Assembly (NCBI GenBank): GCA_015767395.1
Contig: JADWMI010000133.1
Coordinates: 1 to 6,553 of the forward strand
Direction: 5' to 3'
Length of the DNA: 6,553 nucleotides
From: Bacteroidota bacterium
GTDB lineage: Bacteria; Bacteroidota; Bacteroidia; Flavobacteriales; Flavobacteriaceae
Each line of letters begins with the position of its first letter. Positions within the stretch are counted from its first letter, which is position 1. Made by a program: the position numbers and the translations under genes. Below, one piece after another: positions 1 through 5,997 of the stretch. The notes below the pieces were generated by a model, which worked only from the letters and a program-made list of their open reading frames with translations, was not told the origin of the DNA and did no database searches.

Positions 1-3
1 CAT
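1..3 (-). CDS. possible start codon of the next gene in the rpiB-CDF operon (cut by window edge)
   Basis: On the minus strand the transporter stop codon (positions 9-7) is followed by three A residues and then an ATG occupying positions 3-1. Such tight spacing is typical of consecutive genes in one operon, so a further leftward gene may start here. Only the start codon is inside the window, so its product cannot be named, and a chance ATG is possible in this sequence. Confidence 0.3.
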
Positions 4-6
4 TTT

Positions 7-915
7 TTAATCTTGTTTTATCAATTCTTTTAAGTCGTCTCGCTTAAATTCTGGTTGAAAATTACAATGATTGATATGAAATTTATCCAACAGTATTTTT
101 TCAATTTTTTCACAAATTACATCAAAATTAGAGAGTTTAATATCTTCATTAAATTCAATATGTGCTTCTAAATGACAATCGTGTTCGTTTAATTGCCAAA
201 TATGCACGTGGTGAATATTTTTAATTTCTTTAACTTTTAAAACCTCATTAGCAACTTCATCAATTACAATTTCTTGCGGAGCAAACAACATTAAAATTTT
301 TAAAGATGTTATTAAAATACCCCAACTTAGAAACATTAAATAAATAGAAATTAACAATGTTAATACAGCATCAATCCAGTATAATTGATAATATTTCATT
401 AATAAACCTCCTATTAAAACAGCTACAGATGTCAACATATCAGACAATAAATGCAAATAAGCTGTTTTCATATTTAAATTATGATTGGCATCTTTTTTTA
501 ATAATAAAACGCTAAAACCATTGGCTAAAATTCCTAAAATTGCAAGCCAAATAACCAAATCTGCTTTTATTTCATGTGATGTATTAAATCGTTGAACGGC
601 TTCAATTGCCAAAAAAATTGCAATAACTATTAAAGAAGCGGCATTTATAAAAGCAGCAATAATTTCGGCACGTTTATAACCAAAAGTATATTGTTTGGTT
701 TGTTTTTTATTTTTTGATAAAGAATTAGCAACATAACTTATTACCAATGAAATAACATCGGAAAAATTATGAACCGCATCTGAAATTAACGCTAAGCTTC
801 CTGAAATAAAACCACCAATTAATTGAGCTATTGTTATAATAATATTTAATACAATAGAAATTAGTAAATTTTTACCTGATAGTGTATTATCACTATGAGA
901 ATGATTGTGACCCAT
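7..915 (-). CDS. cation diffusion facilitator (CDF) family zinc-type efflux transporter
   Basis: This 302-residue inner-membrane protein is a CDF/CzcD-ZitB type antiporter, expected to export Zn2+ (possibly Cd2+ or Co2+) in exchange for protons. It starts with a short His-rich tail (MGHNHSHSD). About six hydrophobic segments follow, near residues 17-37, 40-62, 84-106, 119-139, 153-172 and 180-204. The metal site is visible as HxxxD in TM2 (H49, D53, within SDAVHNFSDV) and HxxxD in TM5 (H155, D159, within HLLSDMLTS), the arrangement usual for zinc-transporting CDFs. The cytoplasmic C-terminal domain (about 210-290) carries HHVHIW (235-240) and further His/Cys residues (H245, C247, H248, H280, H283, C284) that may bind regulatory metal. 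Length is normal for the family. The gene starts 20 nt after the rpiB stop with no promoter of its own evident, so it is probably co-transcribed with rpiB. The exact metal is inferred. Confidence 0.93.
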   Translation of the reverse strand: MGHNHSHSDNTLSGKNLLISIVLNIIITIAQLIGGFISGSLALISDAVHNFSDVISLVISYVANSLSKNKKQTKQYTFGYKRAEIIAAFINAASLIVIAIFLAIEAVQRFNTSHEIKADLVIWLAILGILANGFSVLLLKKDANHNLNMKTAYLHLLSDMLTSVAVLIGGLLMKYYQLYWIDAVLTLLISIYLMFLSWGILITSLKILMLFAPQEIVIDEVANEVLKVKEIKNIHHVHIWQLNEHDCHLEAHIEFNEDIKLSNFDVICEKIEKILLDKFHINHCNFQPEFKRDDLKELIKQD

Positions 916-935
916 TTAATTTATAATAAATAACA

Positions 936-1373
936 TTAACAACAACCTGTAGAAATTTTATCTATTCTTGTTTGGTGACGACCACCTTCAAATTCAGTAT
1001 TTAAAAATAGTTCTACAAAACCTAACGCTTGTTGCACTGAAACAAATCTTGCAGGAATAGCCAATACATTTGCATTGTTATGCAATCTAATTAATTCTAC
1101 AATTTCATTATTCCAAACCAAACCAGCTCTAATACCTTTGTGTTTATTAGCTGTCATTTGTGCGCCGTTTCCACTTCCACATATAATGATACCATAAGTA
1201 GCTTCTCCAGTCTCAACTGCATTTGCTACAGGATGAATAGCATCTGCATAATCCATACTGTCATTTGTATCGGTTCCAAAGTTTAAAACTTTTATACCTT
1301 TACCTTCTAATTGTTTAATAATTTCGAATTTATACTCAGTTCCAGCGTGATCATTACCAATTGCAATTACCAT
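936..1373 (-). CDS. rpiB: ribose-5-phosphate isomerase B
   Basis: This 145-residue cytosolic enzyme interconverts ribose 5-phosphate and ribulose 5-phosphate in the non-oxidative pentose phosphate pathway. The LacAB/RpiB family signature is complete: the N-terminal GNDHAG (6-11) with D8 and H9; the active-site loop CGSGNG (65-70), where C65 corresponds to the catalytic Cys of RpiB rather than the Thr of LacA; LHNNANVLA (97-105), with H98 as the catalytic His; and the phosphate-binding EGGRHQTR (129-136). Length is close to the E. coli enzyme. The C-terminus ends in two adjacent cysteines (STGCC). It leads a leftward operon with the CDF transporter 20 nt downstream. A TACTTTTG promoter element lies 30 nt upstream, which supports this start. 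Allose 6-phosphate isomerase activity, shown for some RpiB proteins, cannot be excluded. Confidence 0.96.
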   Translation of the reverse strand: MVIAIGNDHAGTEYKFEIIKQLEGKGIKVLNFGTDTNDSMDYADAIHPVANAVETGEATYGIIICGSGNGAQMTANKHKGIRAGLVWNNEIVELIRLHNNANVLAIPARFVSVQQALGFVELFLNTEFEGGRHQTRIDKISTGCC

Positions 1374-1403
1374 AAAAAATGTATTTGTTAATAAGTTAGG
1401 TTA

Positions 1404-1411
1404 CAAAAGTA
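1404..1411 (-). promoter_or_regulatory. putative -7 promoter element of the rpiB operon
   Basis: Read on the minus strand, these bases are TACTTTTG, an exact match to the TAnnTTTG -7 consensus of the Bacteroidota primary sigma factor. The element ends 30 nt before the rpiB ATG, giving a predicted leader of about 20-25 nt. No strong TTTG -33 element is visible at the usual ~19-nt spacing; the nearest candidate is a TGTTAATAA sequence at about 1423-1431. Confidence 0.5.
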
Positions 1412-1472
1412 CGAATTCACAGTTATTAACAGTAAAAAAAGTAATTGTTAATAGAAATTTTTAAAAAGTTGA

Positions 1473-1493
1473 TTTACAATTACTTTACAATTA
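1473..1493 (+). repeat. 10-bp direct repeat TTTACAATTA, two copies 11 bp apart
   Basis: TTTACAATTA occurs at 1473-1482 and again at 1484-1493, start to start 11 bp, close to one helical turn. A related inverted form, GTAATTGTTA, lies at 1441-1450. This could be a pair of protein-binding half-sites on one helix face, but chance is possible in sequence this AT-rich. No binding protein can be named. Confidence 0.4.
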
Positions 1494-1501
1494 ATTAACA
1501 T

Positions 1502-1510
1502 TGTGTATAA
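1502..1510 (-). promoter_or_regulatory. DnaA-box-like 9-mer (TTATACACA)
   Basis: The minus strand reads TTATACACA, an exact match to the general bacterial DnaA box pattern TTATNCACA. A second near match, TAATCCACA (one mismatch to TTATCCACA), is on the plus strand at 1543-1551, about 40 bp away. Exact matches should be rare by chance in 660 bp of this composition; one-mismatch sites are not. DnaA binding is inferred from sequence only. Confidence 0.35.
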
Positions 1511-1633
1511 GTTTATACTTAAAAAAGAAAACTATTATTTGATAATCCACAAGATTAGTTTAATGCAAAAACCCACATTAATAATCCTAATTTTCTTATT
1601 GATTTTTTAGATGAAGTTGTGAACATATTTTAG

Positions 1634-1715
1634 ATAGGTTATAAACATTTTAGAAGTGAATTGTTATACAATAAAGTGGTTAACTAAGTATTTTGACTAA
1701 TTGTTTATAACCTAT
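1634..1715. repeat. 14-bp exact inverted repeat with arms 1634-1647 and 1702-1715
   Basis: The left arm ATAGGTTATAAACA is matched by its exact reverse complement TGTTTATAACCTAT at 1702-1715, separated by 54 bp. Each arm contains TTATAAACA, one mismatch from the DnaA pattern TTATNCACA, facing opposite ways. The loop holds a further partial box (TTATACA, 1664-1670) and is G-rich on the plus strand relative to its surroundings. The long spacer makes a simple terminator unlikely. Paired binding sites for a DNA-binding protein are the more natural reading. Confidence 0.5.
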
Positions 1716-1894
1716 TTAGTATAGTTGATTTTTAAGCTTTTAAATATTCATAAACTGTTCATATGTATTGATAATTGAAATATCAAAATTTAAAATCAAT
1801 TAGTTATTGTACATGTTAACACACTATCATAACAGAAAAGTTTTTTTAAAATTTTTAAAATTCTTTCTTATAATATATATATATGTTAATAAAG

Positions 1895-1960
1895 TTTAAA
1901 ATTATTCATTTATATAGTTTTATAAACTGATTGAATAAAGAAACTAAAAATAATTTTAAA
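1895..1960. repeat. 12-bp inverted repeat with nested smaller inverted repeats
   Basis: TTTAAAATTATT (1895-1906) is repeated exactly as its reverse complement at 1949-1960. Inside it, TTATTCA (1902-1908) pairs with TGAATAA (1932-1938), and AGTTT (1916-1920) pairs with AAACT (1924-1928) around a 3-nt loop. The 7-bp stem uses part of the outer left arm, so the two folds are alternatives. Stems are almost purely A/T, so stability is low and this is not a standard GC-rich intrinsic terminator. It lies downstream of the leftward small ORF and lipid kinase and could still mark the end of that transcript. Confidence 0.35.
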
Positions 1961-2031
1961 AATAAAGAATTTGTGATTGGATTAATTATTGAAGTATAAA
2001 ACAATAATATTTAATAGATGAGTGTTTTATT

Positions 2032-2190
2032 TTAAATTTTAATTGAAAGTTTTAAAATACTTGGATTCACAGAAACTGTTTCTATTTTGTCTTTTGAAGA
2101 AAAATAAGTGTTGATAGTTTTCATACTAAAGAAAATCCCTGAGAAAAATATAACTACAAATAATATGATAATAAAGTATAACCGTTTCAT
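2032..2190 (-). CDS. possible 52-residue single-pass membrane microprotein, unknown function
   Basis: A minus-strand ATG at 2190-2188 opens a 52-codon frame ending in TAA at 2034-2032. The protein begins MKRLYF and has a strongly hydrophobic segment at about residues 4-22 (many Ile, Phe, Val), preceded by Lys and Arg. A short polar tail of about 30 residues follows (MKTINTYF, then SSKDKIETVS). This matches a signal anchor or a small bitopic membrane protein with its tail outside the cytoplasm. There is no lipobox and no cysteine. It starts 67 nt after the stop of the lipid kinase gene on the same strand and could share its transcript. I recognise no family. Being real is supported by the coherent charge/hydrophobic/polar order, but such an ORF can occur by chance in AT-rich DNA. 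Confidence 0.4.
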   Translation of the reverse strand: MKRLYFIIILFVVIFFSGIFFSMKTINTYFSSKDKIETVSVNPSILKLSIKI

Positions 2191-2257
2191 AATTAAGGTG
2201 TTCTATAATTAAAAGACGAGAACCTTGAATAATTGTTACACTTTTATTAATAAAATT

Positions 2258-3205
2258 TTAACTATTAGGTGATGGAATAATAAAACTTAAAGTGCTTGGT
2301 AGTATGGAGACTATAAAATTACTAGAATCTATTAATTCTCCATCTGCCTGAATATAAGTAGTTTGACTGTCTATAATATTGACTTTTAGTTCGCTTGTTT
2401 TGTAATTTTTTACTAATTTATGACTGGTAATTTTACCATTAAATAGATTTTGAATATTTTTTATAACCTGTAATAAAGTAATTTTTTTTATAAATGAAAT
2501 ATCAAACAATCCATCTTTAGGATTGGAATTTTTTGTTAATTGCATACCACCACCTGAAAATTTACAAATACCTATCAACAACATCAGTGTTTTAGCTTTT
2601 ATTTTAGTATTGTTAAATATTATTTCTAACATTGGTTTTTTATAACTAGTTAAACTAACGATGGCGCCCGTTATATAAGCTAAAGATCCTAGATTTTTAT
2701 ATTTATGAACTTTATGTACAACGTAACCATCAAAGCCAATTCCTGCTAAATTATTAAAGTAAACAATTTTGTTTTGAGCAGTTAAATTAATTTTCCCAAT
2801 GTCTTGTTTTATAGTATGTTCGTTCTTAATAATTTCAATAGCTTTTTTATAGTTTATAGGGATATTGTAATTTTTCACCCAATCATTTCCGGTTCCAATT
2901 GGTATAATTCCAATTTTTATATCTGATATATTATTTAATGAAGTTGAAGTACTAGGTTGATTAAAACTTAATATGCCATTTATAATGTTATGTAAAGTAC
3001 CATCTCCTCCAATACAAATAAATTTCGTAAATCCTTGTAAAATAGCATTTTGTATTAATTCAAATGAATGTTTTTTATATTCAGAAAAAGAAAATTCAAA
3101 ATCAAATTGCTGTTTTTGTAATTCATTAAAAATAAGTGGCCATTTCTTTTTTGAAGTTCCATTTCCAGAAGTAGGATTTATTATAACAAACCATTTATAA
3201 ACCAT
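2258..3205 (-). CDS. diacylglycerol kinase family lipid kinase (YegS/DagK/LCB5-like)
   Basis: This 315-residue protein belongs to the DAGK-catalytic family (YegS, DgkB, sphingosine kinases), which transfers the ATP gamma-phosphate to a lipid hydroxyl at the cytoplasmic membrane face. Family motifs appear in order: NPTSGNG (10-16) near the N-terminus; nucleotide-binding GGDGTLHNIINGI (66-78); IGIIPIGTGNDW (98-109); NLAGIGFDGYV (152-162); SGGGMQLT (217-224); the metal-site-like NPKDGLFD (228-235); and QADGE (287-291 region), with its acidic residues near the active site. Length is typical and no membrane segment is evident. The lipid (diacylglycerol, a sphingoid base or another) cannot be told from sequence; Bacteroidota sphingolipids make more than one substrate plausible. 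It is transcribed divergently from rnr, with a TAAGTTTG element 35 nt upstream, and may be followed in the same transcript by the small ORF. Confidence 0.92.
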   Translation of the reverse strand: MVYKWFVIINPTSGNGTSKKKWPLIFNELQKQQFDFEFSFSEYKKHSFELIQNAILQGFTKFICIGGDGTLHNIINGILSFNQPSTSTSLNNISDIKIGIIPIGTGNDWVKNYNIPINYKKAIEIIKNEHTIKQDIGKINLTAQNKIVYFNNLAGIGFDGYVVHKVHKYKNLGSLAYITGAIVSLTSYKKPMLEIIFNNTKIKAKTLMLLIGICKFSGGGMQLTKNSNPKDGLFDISFIKKITLLQVIKNIQNLFNGKITSHKLVKNYKTSELKVNIIDSQTTYIQADGELIDSSNFIVSILPSTLSFIIPSPNS

Positions 3206-3240
3206 TCAGTAATTATTTTAATTGTACCAAAATACAAATA

Positions 3241-3248
3241 CAAACTTA
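3241..3248 (-). promoter_or_regulatory. putative -7 promoter element of the lipid kinase gene
   Basis: The minus strand reads TAAGTTTG, matching TAnnTTTG. It ends 35 nt before the kinase start codon, a normal leader length. It lies back to back with the rnr promoter, so both upstream regions share the 38 bp between 3249 and 3286. No clear TTTG -33 element is seen; a TGTTAATAA sequence occurs upstream, as before rpiB. Confidence 0.4.
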
Positions 3249-3286
3249 TATAGCATTTTATTAACATAGTAAAAATTAATAAGTTG

Positions 3287-3294
3287 TACTTTTG
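3287..3294 (+). promoter_or_regulatory. putative -7 promoter element of rnr
   Basis: TACTTTTG matches the Bacteroidota TAnnTTTG consensus and is the same octamer seen before rpiB; both are also preceded by G. It ends 23 nt before the rnr ATG, predicting a leader of roughly 15-20 nt. The -33 region is weak by eye. Confidence 0.5.
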
Positions 3295-3317
3295 ATGTAT
3301 AATATAAAAAGAATTTA

Positions 3318-5528
3318 ATGTCGAAAAGAAAAACAAATTATAAAAAGAAAGGTAACGTTATAAAAGATTTAACCAGAAAATTATTAAAACTATTAAATCA
3401 AGAAGCTAATAATAGTTTTAATTACAAACAAATTGCTGCAAAATTAGATATTACTGACGCTAATGGTCGTAATCAAATTATTCAAAAATTAGAAGAATTA
3501 AAAGGTCAAAAAAAGGTAGAAGAAGTGGATCGTGGTAAATTTAAAGTGCTACCGTTAGATAAGTATTACATAGGAACATTGGATGCTACAACAAATGGAA
3601 ATGCTTATTTTATTTGTGAAGAATTAGAAAAAGATATTTACATTCCTGCTCGAAATTTAAACAGGGGTTTAGATAAAGATACCGTAAAAATATATCTCTA
3701 CAATCGTAAAAATAGCAGTAAACAAGAGGGGGATGTAGTTGAAGTAATAAAACGTGCAAAAACAGAATTTGTAGGTGTTTTACAACTCAATAAAAACTTT
3801 GGATTTTTAGTGCCGGATGATCCTAAAATGTATGTCGATATTTTTATTGCAAAAAATAAATTAAAAGGTGCAGAAGATGGTGTAAAAGTATTGGCAAAAA
3901 TGACTGACTGGCCAGCCAATTCAAAAAATCCGTTTGGTGAAGTGGTAACCGTTTTAGGAATGCCTGGAGATCATGAAACTGAAATCCATTCAATTTTATT
4001 AGAATATGGTTTACCTTATGAATTTCCAAAAAATGTTGAAGAAGAAGCTGAAAATATTTCCTTTGAAATAACTACAGAAGAAATTGCAAAACGTAGAGAT
4101 ATGCGTAAAGATTTAACCTTTACAATTGATCCTAAAGATGCAAAAGATTTCGATGATGCTTTGTCTTTTGAGGTATTGGATAATGGCAATTACGAAATAG
4201 GAATTCACATTGCCGATGTTTCTCATTATGTTCAGGAAAAAACCATTATTGAAGAAGAAGCTTATAGTAGGGCAACTTCCGTTTATTTAGTTGATAGGGT
4301 AGTACCAATGTTACCAGAAATTTTGTCTAATGGGGTTTGCTCATTAAGACCAAATGAAGAAAAATTAACATTTTCTGCTGTCTTTGAAGTGAATGAAAAA
4401 GGACATGTTTTGAAAGAATGGTTTGGTAGAACAGTCACTTATTCAGACAAACGTTTTTCATATGAAGAAGCCCAGGAGATAATTGAAACCAAAGAAAATA
4501 AAGTTTCTGCTGAAATATCAATTACTGGAGAATCCTATGAGGTGCAGTCTGAAATTGTAGATGCAATTTTAACATTGGATACACTTGCCAAAAAACTTCG
4601 TAAGAGACGATTACAGCAAGGCGCCATTACTTTTGATAGAGTAGAGGTTAAATTTAATTTAAATGAAAATTCGGAGCCGATAGGTGTGTTTTTTAAAGAA
4701 GCTAAAGATGCCAACAAACTTATTGAAGAATTTATGTTGTTAGCAAATAGAAAAGTAGCTGAGTTTATTGGAAGTAAAAAAGGTGTTCCAAGTAAAAACA
4801 CTTTTGTGTATCGTGTTCATGATGAACCTAATTTAGATAAACTGGCTTCTTTACAAACCATTGTAACTAAGTTTGGTTATAAAAATATAATCGATACAAA
4901 AGACAAAAAGTCCACTTCTACTTCTTTAAACCAATTGTTAAAAGATGTTCACGGAAAAGGGGAAGCCAATATGATTGAAACGTTGGCGGTTAGAACGATG
5001 AGTAAAGCCGTTTATACTACAGATAATATTGGACATTACGGACTGGCTTTTGATTATTACAGTCATTTTACTTCACCAATTCGAAGATATCCTGATGTCA
5101 TGACACATCGCTTATTACAACATTATTTAGAAGGTGGTAAATCACCAAAAGCAGAAGGGTTTGAAGAGAAATGTAAGCATTCGTCTGAACAAGAGTTTTT
5201 AGCTTCAAAAGCAGAACGTGATTCCATAAAATATATGCAGGTGAAATATATGGAAGATCATAAAGATATGGAGTTTGAAGGTGTAATTTCTGGCGTTACT
5301 GAATGGGGAATTTATGTTGAAATTATTGAAAATAAATGTGAAGGAATGGTAAGAATTCGCGATATAAAAGACGATTATTACCTATACGATGAGAAACAAT
5401 ATGCCTTGGTTGGACAAGCAACAAAAAACATTTATCAACTGGGAGACCACGTTTTAATTAAAGTAAAAAATACAGATTTAGAACGCAAACATTTGGATTT
5501 TACTTTACTAGAAAAAATTGGTAAATAA
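3318..5528 (+). CDS. rnr: ribonuclease R, 3'-5' exoribonuclease
   Basis: This 736-residue RNase II/RNB-family enzyme degrades RNA processively from the 3' end, including structured RNA, in mRNA decay and rRNA/tRNA quality control. Domains in order: a basic N-terminus (K3, R4, K5, K9-K11); a winged-helix-like region (about 15-75); two cold-shock/OB domains (about 80-140 and 150-215); the RNB catalytic domain (about 255-600); and a C-terminal S1 domain (about 650-733). The magnesium-binding motif TIDPKDAKDFDDALS (269-283) supplies D271, D277, D279 and D280. LPEILSNGVCSLRPNE (332-347) and HFTSPIRRYPDVMTHRLLQ (583-601) are further RNB hallmarks. The enzyme stops soon after S1, without the long Lys-rich tail of E. 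coli RNase R (813 residues). The start is supported by the promoter at 3287-3294. It leads the rightward genes; the DUF302 gene follows after 64 nt. Confidence 0.96.
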   Translation: MSKRKTNYKKKGNVIKDLTRKLLKLLNQEANNSFNYKQIAAKLDITDANGRNQIIQKLEELKGQKKVEEVDRGKFKVLPLDKYYIGTLDATTNGNAYFICEELEKDIYIPARNLNRGLDKDTVKIYLYNRKNSSKQEGDVVEVIKRAKTEFVGVLQLNKNFGFLVPDDPKMYVDIFIAKNKLKGAEDGVKVLAKMTDWPANSKNPFGEVVTVLGMPGDHETEIHSILLEYGLPYEFPKNVEEEAENISFEITTEEIAKRRDMRKDLTFTIDPKDAKDFDDALSFEVLDNGNYEIGIHIADVSHYVQEKTIIEEEAYSRATSVYLVDRVVPMLPEILSNGVCSLRPNEEKLTFSAVFEVNEKGHVLKEWFGRTVTYSDKRFSYEEAQEIIETKENKVSAEISITGESYEVQSEIVDAILTLDTLAKKLRKRRLQQGAITFDRVEVKFNLNENSEPIGVFFKEAKDANKLIEEFMLLANRKVAEFIGSKKGVPSKNTFVYRVHDEPNLDKLASLQTIVTKFGYKNIIDTKDKKSTSTSLNQLLKDVHGKGEANMIETLAVRTMSKAVYTTDNIGHYGLAFDYYSHFTSPIRRYPDVMTHRLLQHYLEGGKSPKAEGFEEKCKHSSEQEFLASKAERDSIKYMQVKYMEDHKDMEFEGVISGVTEWGIYVEIIENKCEGMVRIRDIKDDYYLYDEKQYALVGQATKNIYQLGDHVLIKVKNTDLERKHLDFTLLEKIGK

Positions 5529-5592
5529 TTAACTTATTCAATATAATTATTGGCAACTTTTAAAGTTATAATTTAAACTTAAAAGATGTATT
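5529..5592 (+). other. short intergenic spacer between rnr and the DUF302 gene, with a small palindrome
   Basis: The 64-nt gap contains the palindrome AACTTTTAAAGTT (5555-5567), which could form a 5-bp stem with a 3-nt loop. It has no GC-rich stem or clear U tract, so it is a poor terminator. TTGGCA (5550-5555) and TATAAT (5567-5572) are present but only 11 bp apart, too close for a normal promoter. No TAnnTTTG element is seen, so read-through from rnr is the simplest reading. Confidence 0.35.
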
Positions 5593-5985
5593 ATGAGTTA
5601 TTATTTTAATAAAATTTTAAAAAGTACCAACTTTAATAATGCTATTGAATTAACTACCAATGAGTTGAAAAAAGAAGGATTTGGAGTACTTACTAAAATT
5701 AGTATTGATGAAACTTTAAAAAACAAAATTGATGTAGATTTTAAAAAGTATACAATTTTAGGAGCTTGCAATCCAAAATTTGCTTATGAAGCATTAAAAA
5801 GAGAAGATAAAATAGGTGTATTTTTACCTTGCAATGTTATTGTTGAAGAACATGAAAACGGTGATATAGAAGTTTCAGTTGTAGATCCAATTGCTTCTAT
5901 GATTTCTGTAAAAAATGATACTATAGGCGAATTGGCCCTTGAAATTCAAACCAAATTAAAAAGAGTTATTAATAATTTAAAATAA
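5593..5985 (+). CDS. DUF302 domain-containing protein
   Basis: This 130-residue protein is a full-length single DUF302 domain. Visible family features are the N-terminal helix with AIELTTNELKKEGFGVLT (17-34), the ILGACNPKFAYEAL stretch (55-68) with C59, the GVFLPCNVIVEE strand (75-86) with C80, and VVDPIASM (96-103). It has no signal peptide or membrane segment, so it should be cytosolic. The biochemical role of DUF302 is not established; the two conserved cysteines suggest metal or redox involvement, which is inference. It follows rnr by 64 nt and precedes a secreted GIN-domain protein by 12 nt, so it is probably co-transcribed with the latter. A 7-codon frame starting at 5586 overlaps its start but is not in frame. 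Confidence 0.9.
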   Translation: MSYYFNKILKSTNFNNAIELTTNELKKEGFGVLTKISIDETLKNKIDVDFKKYTILGACNPKFAYEALKREDKIGVFLPCNVIVEEHENGDIEVSVVDPIASMISVKNDTIGELALEIQTKLKRVINNLK

Positions 5986-5997
5986 AAATTATCAAAA

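Larger units (their letters stand above)
1374..2031. other. very AT-rich intergenic region; weak candidate for a replication origin or other cis-acting region
   Basis: No convincing gene lies in this ~0.66 kb. A hand count over 1381-2040 gives 71 G and 47 C, about 18% GC, well below the flanking genes. It holds the rpiB promoter at its left end, a TTATNCACA-type DnaA box, three one-mismatch boxes, a 10-bp direct repeat, two exact inverted repeats (14 bp and 12 bp) and a homopolymer-rich stretch with an (AT)6 run (1873-1884). rpiB and the CDF gene point away to the left and rnr and the following genes away to the right, but the lipid kinase and the small ORF on the right point towards it. These are ingredients of a bacterial oriC, but near matches to DnaA boxes arise easily in such sequence. 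Alternatives are a long regulatory region, an unrecognised small RNA or a decayed gene. Confidence 0.3.

Noticed and set aside
1563..1610. 15-codon plus-strand ORF with a hydrophobic product (MQKPTLIILIFLLIF)
   Set aside because: It is too short, has no promoter or ribosome-binding support, and Ile/Leu/Phe-rich frames are expected by chance in DNA this AT-rich.
1618..1626. Additional DnaA box (TGTGAACAT)
   Set aside because: It has two mismatches to TGTGNATAA, too weak to count in this composition.
2191..2257. Imperfect hairpin (AAGGT...ACCTT) as an intrinsic terminator after the lipid kinase gene
   Set aside because: The stem is short and interrupted by a bulge, the loop is long, and no U tract follows in the direction of transcription.
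2973..3200. 75-codon plus-strand frame opposite the lipid kinase gene
   Set aside because: It is antisense to well-conserved kinase motifs and its product resembles no family; a shadow frame.
4535..4801. 88-codon minus-strand frame inside rnr
   Set aside because: It is antisense to the conserved RNB domain with low-complexity Ser/Leu composition; a shadow frame.
5550..5572. TTGGCA and TATAAT as a promoter for the DUF302 gene
   Set aside because: The spacing is only 11 bp, and these hexamers are not the consensus used by the primary sigma factor of this phylum.
5586..5609. 7-codon frame overlapping the DUF302 start, as a possible upstream regulatory ORF
   Set aside because: A single short chance ATG 7 nt upstream; nothing in its codons suggests attenuation or regulation.
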